Below the pieces are notes generated by a model, which saw only the letters and a list, made by a program, of their open reading frames with translations, was not told the origin of the DNA and ran no database searches. From assembly GCF_003287275.1 (NCBI RefSeq), contig NZ_QEVW01000019.1:62001-126000 (forward strand): a stretch of DNA of 64,000 nucleotides. Direction: 5' to 3'. Below are positions 35,281 through 47,100 of this stretch, piece by piece (the stretch's first letter is position 1; each line of letters begins with the position of its first letter). A program made the position numbers and the translations under genes. The stretch comes from Paenibacillus taichungensis. Lineage in GTDB: Bacteria; Bacillota; Bacilli; Paenibacillales; Paenibacillaceae.

Positions 35281-35991
35281 ATGGAGAGAAACATCACATC
35301 TTGGCGTTTGCGGTGGCGGATGTTTGGCATGCTGGCCGTTCTGATTGCTGTGACGTGTCTGAATGGATATACGGGTCTATCTGTCGCCAAAGCAGCCGGA
35401 ACCGAAAAAGCGGCTGTATCCGGGGCTGAAAAAGTGTATCAGTCCGCGGCGCAAGCCGTCTTTTACTTGAAAGCATATCGAAAGGACGGGACGCTCAAAA
35501 CGGTAGGTACCGGTTTTCTAATCGGTGATGGTAAAGCACTTACAGCAGCCCATGTTGTGAAGGATGGGGTGTCTTTCGAGGCGGTATTTGAAGATGGCTC
35601 CGTTCAAAAAATAACAGTTTCGGGCGCCGATGAGAATACCGATGTTGCCTTGTTGTCTGTGCAGGTTAACAAAAAACGTCCGGTACTTACCCTGTCCGGG
35701 GACAAGAAGACTGCAAGATATGGCCAACGGTCTTTCGCAATTGGTTACCCACTGAAGGATGGCAAGATCATTACAGAGGGCATTGTGAATGCACCAACCG
35801 CCGAGGTGAACGACGTTGTTCGGTTGCTGACTTCCGCGCAGGTATCCGCGGGAATGTCGGGTGGTCCTTTATTAAACGAAGATGGTCGCGTGATCGGATT
35901 GATCTCCGGTTCGTTTCGCACAATGAACGGCATTCATATCTGTGTAACGGTCGAAGATATTCACAAGCTGATGAAGAAGTCGAATACATAA
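35281..35991 (+). CDS. Membrane-tethered trypsin-like serine protease (S1C/HtrA-type core)
   Basis: 236 residues. An N-terminal hydrophobic segment (about 14-37, possibly a signal peptide ending SVAKAAG) leads into a chymotrypsin-fold domain with the full triad: His 91 in LTAAHVV, Asp 121 in ENTDVALL, Ser 193 in SAGMSGGPLLN. There is no PDZ domain, so it is shorter than HtrA. It acts outside the membrane. It is the first gene of an operon with two giant exported proteins, with 21 bases to the next gene, so it may process or quality-control them. ATG 35281 has GGAG 9 bases upstream. Confidence 0.85.
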   Translation: MERNITSWRLRWRMFGMLAVLIAVTCLNGYTGLSVAKAAGTEKAAVSGAEKVYQSAAQAVFYLKAYRKDGTLKTVGTGFLIGDGKALTAAHVVKDGVSFEAVFEDGSVQKITVSGADENTDVALLSVQVNKKRPVLTLSGDKKTARYGQRSFAIGYPLKDGKIITEGIVNAPTAEVNDVVRLLTSAQVSAGMSGGPLLNEDGRVIGLISGSFRTMNGIHICVTVEDIHKLMKKSNT

Positions 35992-36012
35992 CGGGAAAAA
36001 GGGGAATCTCGC

Positions 36013-39000
36013 ATGTTCAAAAAGTTATCACTCTGCCTGCTTGTCGCCTTGCTGACATTGACGTCAGTGAGCTGGCCACAAATGCCGACCATTTCCGCAG
36101 CTGCGGGTTATACGGATATTTATATTCCGAACGGCGGTGGCAAAATCATTAATCAGGGGGATATGTCCTCTTGGAACAACAATATTAAAAAGTTTGAGGC
36201 CAACAGCTTTGGCATATTTGCTGCTGGTGCGCCGGGAACATCAACCAAGAAAGAAGGCGTCGAAGCGTTAAGTGCAGGACATGTGAAAATGAATGGCTTT
36301 GGTTCATTGTCCGCCACGATTTCAGTTGCTGCGAATCCATCGCTTAGACGATTAGCTGAAGGCGGACAAGCCAGAATGCTCTTGAAAATCGGATCGTTGG
36401 ACATATTTCTGGGTGGAGCCCTGATCCAAGTGGCCATTAACGGGAAGGAAAAATTCACCCAGTTTAATTTCGATAAATCGGCAAACTCGTCATGGATTGC
36501 TTTTGGTCCCAACGATACCATCGATATCGTAATGGAAGGAGCCTTGCGTGGGGCAAGTGACATTGAACTGTATTTCGCAGACATCACGCCGCCAACTTAT
36601 ACAGGAAATACATTGACCCATAATGGCGTGGTTCGGTTCAATGCCGACCCTGCGGTACAGAAGAATGAATTGTTCCTGAAGCAGGGAAGTAACCTCAACC
36701 TGGCGCTGAACTTCAGCGAGCCGGTATTTCCGTCTTTTGCAGAGGATGCCTCTGACCGGATTGATGGCAAATTCAGCTTTATGCGTACGGAACTGTTTAG
36801 TAATCCAGGTGGAGACGGCTTCGATCCGTCCGTTTATTATCTAACGAGCGCAGATAGCGGATACAGTGACTTTGCGGCGGGTGGACTAAACTTGAACAGT
36901 CATGCACGCTCCATATTCAACCTTCGTTATCAGGCTGCGTTAAATGATAGCACAGGCAACATCCCTATTGATCCGAAGCGCCTGATCGCGCCTTTGGAGG
37001 AGGATCGTCCAACATTGCTGGAACGGATGAATGCAGCGGGCTTTATTGATGGTGCTGGTAATCCCGTTGCAGCTTTTAGCGGCATTGGTACGGTTCCTTT
37101 TGCCGATAATGCGAACCCGGGCGGCACGTTCCGTACCATTATCGACGCGCGAGTACCGCAGTACTCGGCATCCCGCAACGGCGTGCAGCCTGAAGTGCTG
37201 ACGGGACTTGTACTGAACAAGGGCGACGTTGTTGATTTTACTGTAAACCTTAATGAACAGGTGATCAGTTCATTTACGCCAACCGAGGATACACGTCTCA
37301 AGTTTGCCAACGGCTTGACCGCAGCATATGTCGGCGGTCAGAACACCAATACATGGACGTTCCGTATGACGGTGCCGGAAGGCAAGAGTATCGAAACGTC
37401 ATTGCTGGAGACAGCTGCTTTGGAGCATGCCAGCAACCCTGGCGATGGGAAGGCGCTGACGGACTACGCCGGTAACGTGCTTACTGAGCCGATCAAGAAG
37501 ATTGATTGGGCCGGATTGTCCGTGGATAACACGGCACCCGAAGTGAATTTTGTCTATGAAAATCAGGACGGAGAAATCATTCCCGAAGGGCAATATGTGG
37601 GGAATGGTTCGTTCACAATCAATGCGTTCGACCCTGACTTGAACGGTCAGACAAGCAAAGGATTGTTCCGACCAGGTAGCGGTTCCGGGCTTGTATATTA
37701 TCTGCTGAACCAGAGTCCGGATGATCCCTTCGCGGAACAAAACGACAATTTTGCTGCGGTGAAACGGTATTCCCTGACGCAGAAGCAGCCTTCCGAGGAG
37801 CTGTATACATCTGGTTTTCAGGACGTGGTACTGTCTGCCGGACAGAATGGCGTGAAGGTACAACTGCCGGATGATGGCACAGGCTTGAACGGGAACTGGT
37901 ATTTGCATACATGGACTGCTGATATGAGCTGGGACTCGGCACGTCAACGGATTCAATATGACAAAGGCAGCAGTGAACGTGCAGCTTACCTTGCCCAACA
38001 TCAGGATGCAACATCTGCTGAGCTGGAGGAATATTATCGCTCAAGTATTTTGCCAAATCTGTCCGATTACGGCAATACAACGCAGTGGCCTTTGGCCGAT
38101 TTCAAACATGATGATTCCAATTGGTCGTACCATGTCGGCCTGTTGAAGATTGACAACGATGATCCAACCGTCGAAGTCGCGAACGTAGTGGACAATAATT
38201 CAGACAATGTGAAGATTACGGTTAAGGCTACCGATCCGACATCTTCTATTAAAAATAACAAGGTTCAATACCAGTTCGTGCAAGCAGGCAAAACCCCTGT
38301 TACTTCCGGGTGGCAGGATGCTGCACTGAACGCACAAGGTGAAGCTGAGATATCGACATTGAATGATCCGGCGATTGCCAAAGGCGGACGATACGAGCTG
38401 CATGCCAAAGCTGAGGATGTGGCTGGTCATACAGCCATTGCCGAGCCCAAAGCGGTGGACGTGCTCGTCATCTCAACCAAGTTCAAAGCCTACCCGGGCA
38501 CCTATGCGATCAATGACGGACCCGACTTCACCGTTGGCGGTGTACCGATCGACACGATTGAATATCAATACACGGAAAGCTCCGAGCGCCCTATCGGGAA
38601 CAGTAAATGGGCTGCTTTTGAGGATGCACCGAAGGAAACGAAGCTGGGGGATGTACCCGCCGAGCGCTATAGTTTTCCTGCCAACAAAACGTTGAACGGG
38701 ACCTGGTACGCACACGTACGCATCAAGCAGCAGGATACCGGACGTTATTACTACTATTATCAGGAGTACAAATTCGACCATTTGCCACCTGTTACGAAAT
38801 TTGGTTCGCAGGGTTACCTATATCCGATGCCGGAGCAGACGGTACAGATTGATGTGTCTGACACACTGGTGGATTTTAACGGCGTTGCAGCCAAAAACAT
38901 TCGTTACCAATGGGTTAAGGTGATTGACGGGCAAGACGAACTGGAGCCAGATCCGGAAGGTAAAGGCTGGAGCGTGTCGCCTGCGGATCGTTTGATCACA

Positions 39001-41175
39001 TTGCAGGTAGACAACAAAAAGGACAACGGTAATTACCGTCTCTATGTTCATGCCAGCGACAGCCTGGGCAACAGCAAGCTCTATCATACAAGTGGTCTGT
39101 TTGCCGTGTTCTATCTGAGCAGTGAACCGCCTGTTGGAAGCGCACGTTTGATTCGGACAGAAGGTCCGGGAGATGGCGGATACACCGCGATTATGGAATT
39201 GACGGTAGATGTACCGGCACAGGAAGGTTACTTCTATTCCGTTTCGACCAATGGCGGGGACAATTGGAGTACATGGCTGCCTTACACGAACTATGTTGGC
39301 GTTCCTGTCGATACCAACGATGCGGCACAGCTCAAATCACAGGTCCGGGTCAAATTCAAAGGCTATTATGACAATATCAGCGATATCGTAACACCTGAGA
39401 TTCAGCTTCAGGATGCCCCGGCTTATGGACTTGCTTCCCTGGAGCAGATCATACCGATTCGTGGTGGCGAGAAGGTACAGGATGGTGGGCAGAACGAAGG
39501 ACAAGAGATCCTGTTTGACCTCGTTGATGGCAAAACCGTGAAGCCAACGAACAGTAACCCGGAAATGCCGGAAACGCTGGAGGCGAACAAACGGTTCAAA
39601 ATATACCGGAATGGAAGCTACTCCTTTACTGTGAAGGATGGCAGCAATACAGCAACGGTATTCATCGTGGTCTCTAACTTTGATGATACGCCGCCAATGG
39701 TGAACGTGAAGTATTCCACCATTGCGGCAACGAATGGCACAGTTAAAGTAAGTCTGCAATCGAGTGAACCGATCCGCATTACCAATTTACCGACGTCATC
39801 CAAAACGTTCCGTGAGAACGGTGAATTCACGTTTGAGTATGAAGATGCGGTTGGCTTCACAGGCAGTGTGACGGCAATGGTGAGCAATATTGATACCACG
39901 CCGCCGGAAGCAGATATTGTTATGCATTACAACCATCCGGATCTCAAGGCGTTGATTCGTTACGGCAGCGGGACTGCTGTTGTGGACAGCACGGGTGATG
40001 GGTACAACGCAAACGGAGAATTTACTCATTTCGCAGCACCGACAACCAGCAATGTGATTGCATCCAATCTGACTGTGGCGCAAGTGTTACCGAAACAGGG
40101 ACAGGTACAGGATTATCAGGTGGTCTCCAATAGCGCGGGAACGAACCAGTCTTCAATGGTCATGACTTCCGGCAGCAAAGCGCGCTTCTCACTGGCAGAT
40201 GCTGCCGGGAACCATGCGAAGTTGGAGTCCGAAGCAATTACAACTCTGGTAGGATCGATCCCGGCTGTAGAAGAGATCACGATGGTTCGGGTAGACAATG
40301 ACGGACAGATCATCGATGACAGCAAAATGGTGCAGATCGGCAATCAGGCATACTCCAAAGGGAAAGTGCGCGTGGGTCTGGTTATGCCATCATCTGTGGT
40401 GGAAGGCAATACGATCTATGCGGGGGCAACTCCAGTGTCGGGCTTCAGTACCGATTACGCCAGCAATGGCGAGCATTCAATCTTGCTTTCAGACGCACTT
40501 GGCAACAAAAAACAGGTTAACTTTAAGATTAGCGGTCTGGATAACACCGCACCAACAATTCGTTTGAACAAAGCCTCCACTACGATTTTGCAAAACAAAC
40601 CAGGCTTTGATCTGGTCACCGATCTGGGAGGCTACGAAGTGAGCGATAATCTCTCCGATGCGGAGCATATCCAGGTAACAGCTGCGGAATATGTGCTGGA
40701 AGGTGGACAATACGTGGAGAAGCCGCTGAACCTGATGGTTGCGGGTAAACACACCATTCGTTACACGGCGAAAGATCAGCTCGGCAATGCAGGCTATGTG
40801 CTGCAAACGGTGTTTGTACGTTCGACGGACGGCATGTTCGTTACAGCCAATGGCATTCCGTTGTCGGACACAGAGTCCGAAACAGCCATCGTGAATACAG
40901 GGACCGTTACGTTTAATGTGAGCAACTTCCGAACGATCGAGACTTCGGGCGGAACCAAGATGGAGAACGAATTCGGCACGTATGACATTTATTATTTCCC
41001 GGGTCTGGTACGTGAAGGACAGATGAAATACATCGCGACCAGAGTGACCTATAAGGAACTAATCAGCAAAGATTTCAAGGTAACATTGCCCAAAGCGGGA
41101 TGGTATACGATTATTGTGCAGAATCAGGAACGGGAACGCGTATATTCCACGCTGCTCGTTAATCGGGCCAAATAG
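36013..41175 (+). CDS. Giant secreted Ig-like protein without wall anchor
   Basis: 1720 residues with a signal peptide (about 1-31, ending TISAAAG) and no SLH, LPXTG or membrane segment at the C-terminus. The N-terminal domain (about 32-195) is beta-rich. The remainder consists of many degenerate Ig-like/cadherin-like domains, recognisable by repeated joints such as DNTAPEVNFVYE, DNDDPTVEV, FDDTPPMVNV, NIDTTPPEAD and LDNTAPTIRLN and by YEL/ YSFTV-type strands. No catalytic motif was found. Start ATG has AAAGGGG upstream. It is encoded between a surface protease and an SLH protein, 21 bases from each, so it may be held at the surface by binding the next protein. Function unknown; adhesion is a guess. 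Confidence 0.85.
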   Translation: MFKKLSLCLLVALLTLTSVSWPQMPTISAAAGYTDIYIPNGGGKIINQGDMSSWNNNIKKFEANSFGIFAAGAPGTSTKKEGVEALSAGHVKMNGFGSLSATISVAANPSLRRLAEGGQARMLLKIGSLDIFLGGALIQVAINGKEKFTQFNFDKSANSSWIAFGPNDTIDIVMEGALRGASDIELYFADITPPTYTGNTLTHNGVVRFNADPAVQKNELFLKQGSNLNLALNFSEPVFPSFAEDASDRIDGKFSFMRTELFSNPGGDGFDPSVYYLTSADSGYSDFAAGGLNLNSHARSIFNLRYQAALNDSTGNIPIDPKRLIAPLEEDRPTLLERMNAAGFIDGAGNPVAAFSGIGTVPFADNANPGGTFRTIIDARVPQYSASRNGVQPEVLTGLVLNKGDVVDFTVNLNEQVISSFTPTEDTRLKFANGLTAAYVGGQNTNTWTFRMTVPEGKSIETSLLETAALEHASNPGDGKALTDYAGNVLTEPIKKIDWAGLSVDNTAPEVNFVYENQDGEIIPEGQYVGNGSFTINAFDPDLNGQTSKGLFRPGSGSGLVYYLLNQSPDDPFAEQNDNFAAVKRYSLTQKQPSEELYTSGFQDVVLSAGQNGVKVQLPDDGTGLNGNWYLHTWTADMSWDSARQRIQYDKGSSERAAYLAQHQDATSAELEEYYRSSILPNLSDYGNTTQWPLADFKHDDSNWSYHVGLLKIDNDDPTVEVANVVDNNSDNVKITVKATDPTSSIKNNKVQYQFVQAGKTPVTSGWQDAALNAQGEAEISTLNDPAIAKGGRYELHAKAEDVAGHTAIAEPKAVDVLVISTKFKAYPGTYAINDGPDFTVGGVPIDTIEYQYTESSERPIGNSKWAAFEDAPKETKLGDVPAERYSFPANKTLNGTWYAHVRIKQQDTGRYYYYYQEYKFDHLPPVTKFGSQGYLYPMPEQTVQIDVSDTLVDFNGVAAKNIRYQWVKVIDGQDELEPDPEGKGWSVSPADRLITLQVDNKKDNGNYRLYVHASDSLGNSKLYHTSGLFAVFYLSSEPPVGSARLIRTEGPGDGGYTAIMELTVDVPAQEGYFYSVSTNGGDNWSTWLPYTNYVGVPVDTNDAAQLKSQVRVKFKGYYDNISDIVTPEIQLQDAPAYGLASLEQIIPIRGGEKVQDGGQNEGQEILFDLVDGKTVKPTNSNPEMPETLEANKRFKIYRNGSYSFTVKDGSNTATVFIVVSNFDDTPPMVNVKYSTIAATNGTVKVSLQSSEPIRITNLPTSSKTFRENGEFTFEYEDAVGFTGSVTAMVSNIDTTPPEADIVMHYNHPDLKALIRYGSGTAVVDSTGDGYNANGEFTHFAAPTTSNVIASNLTVAQVLPKQGQVQDYQVVSNSAGTNQSSMVMTSGSKARFSLADAAGNHAKLESEAITTLVGSIPAVEEITMVRVDNDGQIIDDSKMVQIGNQAYSKGKVRVGLVMPSSVVEGNTIYAGATPVSGFSTDYASNGEHSILLSDALGNKKQVNFKISGLDNTAPTIRLNKASTTILQNKPGFDLVTDLGGYEVSDNLSDAEHIQVTAAEYVLEGGQYVEKPLNLMVAGKHTIRYTAKDQLGNAGYVLQTVFVRSTDGMFVTANGIPLSDTESETAIVNTGTVTFNVSNFRTIETSGGTKMENEFGTYDIYYFPGLVREGQMKYIATRVTYKELISKDFKVTLPKAGWYTIIVQNQERERVYSTLLVNRAK

Positions 41176-41196
41176 AGAAACGGAAGGGGTTCACCC

Positions 41197-44100
41197 ATGC
41201 GACGGAACAAAATCATTCGGATAATCGCAACGTTGATGGCCATGATCATGTTGATCAGCATCTTGCCGCTTCATATCGCGGCAGCGGCCGTTTCCTCAGC
41301 GGGAACGACATCCATTAAGAACGGGTTGATCAAGGTAACGGTGGACAATGCAAGCGGTCGCTTCAGTATTCGTACAGAGGACGGCCAGCCGATCCGTAAA
41401 AAGGACAACGGCGTGGATATGATCTTCGGTGGAGATAACCCGGAGACGTCGTTCACGACATTCCGCATTAACGGAACAGATCTGATCTTCGGTAATCCGT
41501 ACAAAATGGCACCGAATTGGACCTCGGAGGTTACACCTCCGAAGGTCGTAACGGGAAATGACGGTACCCAAAGTCTGGTTACGGTATGGACAGTGCAAGG
41601 CATTCGTATCAGTCAGGTAATCACCTTGCTGTTGAAGGAAGATAAAGATCAGGGCGGCAATGTGCGTGTCCAATACATGGTAGATAATACGACGAATGCC
41701 AAAGTGGAAATTGGATCACGTGTATTGCTGGACACGTCGGTCGGGGGCAATGATGGCCCGGCCTTCCAGATCGGGCAGAATTATTCCGTTCCACTTACCG
41801 TGGAGCGCAAGCTGGTCCACGAGCCAGAGAAGCTCGGTTATGACAAAAATGTGGACGAGCAGGCGTATAATCTGCATAAACTGCCACCTTACTGGGTAAT
41901 GCGGGACAAGCTTGATCCAAGCAATCCGCTGGCGACGAATGTCATTGCCTATGGATTTAACAACTTGTTCGAAGGCGGGATTAACATCGTCGATGAGATG
42001 ATCGTCGGGCACTGGGCCAACCTCGCCGGAACGAAATGGGAGTATGAACCGGACGAGAATTTCGACTTTACACAGGATACGAATGATTACGGTACAGCCG
42101 ATACGGCGGTCGCTTTCTATTGGGAGCCTGATACGGTTCAGGCTGGCGGCCAGCACTCGTTTGAACTGGTGTATGGCTTGGGTGAGATTGTATCCCCTGA
42201 GAAGGTATTCGATGTACGTTTCCTTGATCCAACGCAGAAGCTGGAGACGAATGAGGAAGAGACAGGTTACGTCAATGACGGCGTGTTCGAAGTGAATACG
42301 GAGATCGAGAATCTGGAGATGTTCAACATGAACCATAGCCAGATCGATGTAACCTTGACGCTGGAGAACGGCTTGAGCTTCGTGGATGAGGACGGCAAGG
42401 TGCTGAATTCGACAAGCCAAAAACTCACGTTTCGCAAGGATGTTCCACCGGAACAAGCCGCACAGGGCGTCGAATTCATCCCGTATAAACCGGGAGAAGT
42501 CGTCGCTGCCAAATGGCGGGTGAAGGGGACAGGGAAAGCCTGGCCTTCAACGCGCCAGTACATGGTGACGGTGAGCAGCCCGGAGACCGAGAAAAAGCTG
42601 GAGACGGCGGTTAGTGAGAGCGAAGGACTGCCGGAATCGGAGATTCGTGCAATCTATGAATCGTCGAGAGCAGGTTTTATTTTCCTGCCGCCGGTGGGGG
42701 AGTTAAGAGAGACGTTGGTGTACGCCATGTCACCGGAGGAAACGTACAGTAAGGATGAGAAGTACATCACGCTGAACGTGTCCAATATCGCCGCATACAA
42801 TGTCGGCAATGAAGCGACATCTACCGCCGCTAACTTTGACATGTACCTGGTGAACGTCAAGAACGGAGATCGGTACAAAGTGCCGGTGACCCGGTCTGTA
42901 ACGTCCCAACCGCTTGGTAACGGGTTCGCGGGAGACTTGAAGCTGGTATATCGCGGCGGTGAAAAGGTGAGGGCGGACGGTACAACGCTCGAAGTGCTGA
43001 ATGATTCAATTTTGCCGCTGGGTGAATATGCGGTGCAGGTGGATTACCGGGACAAAACCATTCCCGAACTGGCTGAAGCACTCAGCTTCAAGACAGATCA
43101 GACCTTTGCCGTAACTGAGAACGAAGAGAACCGGGTTCGTCAGGCGGGCATTCTCGCTGTATACAAAACCAACCTGGACTTAAATGCTGGCGCCAGCGAG
43201 AAAGCGACATTTGCTAGCGTGCTGCCATGGACGTACGGTAATTTGACGGACTCGCAGTTCAAAACCAAGCTCGATCAGGATCGGGCGAGACTCAATGCAG
43301 CCAAGCAGGAAATGGTGGCAGCTTCACGCAAGCTGGACCCTGCCCTGGATATAGCCGGAGCTATCGATGTATCGGCTTCTCCGGTATATGCAGTCAAAAC
43401 GTTCGAAAATGAAGCGGCCTTCGAAACGTTTGAACAAGATCTGGATGACGATACCGAGCAGGAGATCGTACTGGAGGTACGCGGTAAAATCGTGCAGTCC
43501 GGTACAGGTGCGAATGCGCAATACACGGTTCAATCCGATACCGAGCCTGCAATTATCAACAAGAGTGTTGCTTATAAAGGGAAAGATCTTACCATTTCCA
43601 TGGGGAACTTTCCGCTTGCCCAAGACTTGAGAGCAAATACGGATACGCCGTTCTTGCAGACCCTCTTTGTGGGTGGCGACGGTACGCTGAGCGTGGCCAA
43701 TAGCGGGTTCGTGTTCCATTCGGGCGAATGGACCGTTGATTTCTACAACGGATTTGATAAGTCACTCGGCACGGAATCAAAGCTGACGGATGAAGAGCAG
43801 GAATGGGAGAACGGACGCAATCCGGAAGACCCTACCTTGAACGGTACTCTGACATGGGCTAACGGTATGCTGGGCGATGCGCTCAATCCTTACCGTAATC
43901 TGCTTGTCTCCTATGTGTATTTTAATAAACATACACTGTTCTCAACACCTACCTTCTCGCTGAATGGCTTTGGGTTGAAACTTAATGACTTCGTGCTGCG
44001 GCAGGATGGTGTGGCCTTCGGTGGTTCCATGAAGATGTTCATTGTGAACGGGGAAGTTAGCAACGTTATGTTCAACCAGTCGGGCTTTGTGGGCATTGAT

Positions 44101-47100
44101 TCCTCACTGGCGTTTGAACTGGATAATCGAATTGGTTTGTTCAAACCGGACTCCGAGGATAGTGTAAAGGGAGGTATCAATGTTACGCACTACAAAGATC
44201 CGAACAAATACGGCGTCATGAATTCGTATGGCGTTAACTTTGAGGCCAAACTGGAGAACATGTTCTCCATCAGTGCGGAGCTTGCCTTTAAACGGGTTCC
44301 GGATGGACGGATTATTCCGGACGTCATTGCTTTTGGATCGGATCTTCCTGATCCGGGTATCATGATCAATCCGGCTACCAAAATTTCAAGCCTGCGCGGC
44401 GCAATCCGCGAACTTGCGATGACGATTGCCGGTGGTACCGAGCGCTTGCCGCTGACGCTGGAGGCAGGTATCGACATGGAGCTGGGACAGAAGCCAGCTG
44501 TTTTCTCAGGTAGTGTAGACCTGACGCTCAAAGCTACCGGATTCAAAGTGGTGGGCAAACTTGGCTTCGGTGAAGGCAGCAAAGTCATCCCGATGCTGAC
44601 GGAAGCACTTGTCCAGACCCAATGGGCCAGCCCGATGTTTATCCGGGCCAGGGCACAGATTGATGTCGGTGGATGGGATATTATCGTGGGCAGTGCCAGC
44701 TTGTTTATCGGCGAGAACCTGGAGAAGGGACGAGTCGATTTTGAAGGCATGGTTAGCTCCAAAATACAGGTGCCGAGATCGGTGCCGGTTGTTGGTGGTT
44801 TGGGATTCGGCGTCCGAGCAGGAGCTAATAATGACCAGCTGTGGGCAGGGATCTCCTTGTTATTCCTCACCCTGGGTATCAAATATTACTGGGGTGGCGG
44901 CATCTCGTTCATGACCGATGGATCGGCATTGGACAACGAGGCGCTCGCACATCTGTCGATTAATGATCCGGAGCAGGGGCCGCGCCTGTTAGAGATCGGA
45001 ACAGGGATTCAGACGCTTGCGACCTCGTGGGAGAATGAGGAGCCAGAGCGTTACGAGATTCGCTATACCGCCGTTGCGGACGGCATCGACATGATCGAGG
45101 ACAGCTCGCAAAATCTCGGCATTGGCGGCATTCGTACGTCCAATGGAGGGAAAACGCATGTGATTCCGATGAGCGGAGTGACAGGGGATGCGCTTCTTGA
45201 ATTGGAGTATTTTACAACAACCAGACCTACCCTGACCCTCAAGCGGGACGACGGAAGCACGTACGATATCGTGTACGGAGAAGCAACAGATCGGAACGCA
45301 ACCGCATTTGAACAGATTATCAAAGCACCTAAAGAGGGTGATCTGAAGAGCGACGGTTCAGCAGTCACCAAAAAAGAAGAGCTTCAGGGCACCGATATCC
45401 GTCGGATTTATATTGCGATTCCACAGGAAGATGCAAAAACGGGAAGCTGGACGCTGACGTCCAGTCAATCAGTCAAGTCCAAGCTGATGAACATTCCGGT
45501 ACTTCCGGAACTGTCATCAACGGCACTGGCAGTAGACACACAGAATTCGGATCAATTCACGGCAACCTGGACCGTGGACAACGCTTCGCCGGGAGATACG
45601 GTAGATCTGTATCTGTCTTCGGATCGTTTGCAGGCAACCCCTACACCGGATGAATCCGTTGATCCAGGAATCATGATTGCCAAAGGCATCGAGATCGAAA
45701 GTGCCGATATTGGTGCGGACGGTCGTGCATCCGGCGAAATGACCTTTGACGTGAAGCAGATTGCGTACCTCGGCGGAGCAGACCTTCGTGGGTTGCTGCA
45801 ACAAGGGACCTATTACCTGCGTACGGAACTGAAAACGGTCATGGCGTTCTCTGTTCTATCTTCACAGGAAGCGTATACGCTCGTGGACCCGTTTGCCCCG
45901 AACGCCGTGGCAGCGGTGGAAACGACAAGCATTGGTAACGGGCAGTTCGAGGTCGCTTTCCCGGCGATCACCAAAACAGCAGCAGAAGAAGCGGAGGAGT
46001 TCACTTATATCCTGACCGCATCGGATGAGCAAGGACATCTATACGATCCGTTCGGGGAGGAAGGATACAGTGAATCCGACTTGAAAGGCACACTTAAGGA
46101 CGGCAAGTATCATGTAACCGTCGGCGGATGGAATGAATTGGGAACACCGAAGCTGGGTGCAGACGGCAAGTTGCTGCGCAATGCAGACGGTACGATTGTC
46201 ATGGAGGATAAAGAGGTACGTCATTCCGGACTGGAGCCAGGTAAATCGTATCGCATGGGTGTTACGGTTGCACGTAAACCGGCATCGGATGAGCAAACGA
46301 ATCTTCGTTTATCCACGACGACATACAGCGGGCCGAAGCTGCTTCCTGTCCCTGCAGGGCCAGTGCTTTCGCTCGATAACAAACAAGTGGTCAACAACCA
46401 ATACGAGGTGGTTACAAGTTCGAATCAGGTAACCGTGAATGCGGCCGCCAATCAGCCAAACGTGGTGGTGGAGGCTTCGACCGACGATGGTTCACTCGGT
46501 ACGTTTAACCTTGCTGCAACAGACAAGTTGAAGTTCAACTTTGAGGTCGATGGCGTCTATGCCGTCCAGCTCAAGGCCCGCAACACCAGTACGGGCGATA
46601 CGTCTGTCACGATGCTGTACGTTACAATCGATACAACGGCTCCGATGATCTATCTGGATTCACCTTCACAAGGTGAACGGGTACAGGCAGGTGTGGCGCT
46701 CGTACAGGGCACAACGATGACGGATGCCCAAGTGACGGTAACGGATGCGGATAGTGATCAACAATTGGCACAGTTCAAGCCGGACGAGAACGGGGTCTTT
46801 AAACATGAGGTTCCGATTGATGTGAACCGATTGAAGACACGTCTCCGGATTAAAACCGAGGACGCAGCAGGCAATGTTAATTCTGCCGTTGTCGAGGTGC
46901 TGAACGGCGAGTTCAAACTGCCGCGCAGACTGAAACTGGTCATGCCAGAGGAAGTTGTTGCTGGCGGTGAGCAAGCTGCGGTTCAGACTTATGTTGAATA
47001 TACAGACGGTACTCGCGAACTTGCGGACAACGATAACATCACATACAGCCTAGTTATGGGTGAAGCGAATGCAGCCCTTCAGGATGATGGCGTTATTGCG

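Noticed and set aside
44190-44882. A 230-codon antisense frame within the giant SLH gene
   Set aside because: Shadow frame; no start signals, composition rich in Pro/Ser/Arg as expected from the reverse of a coding strand.
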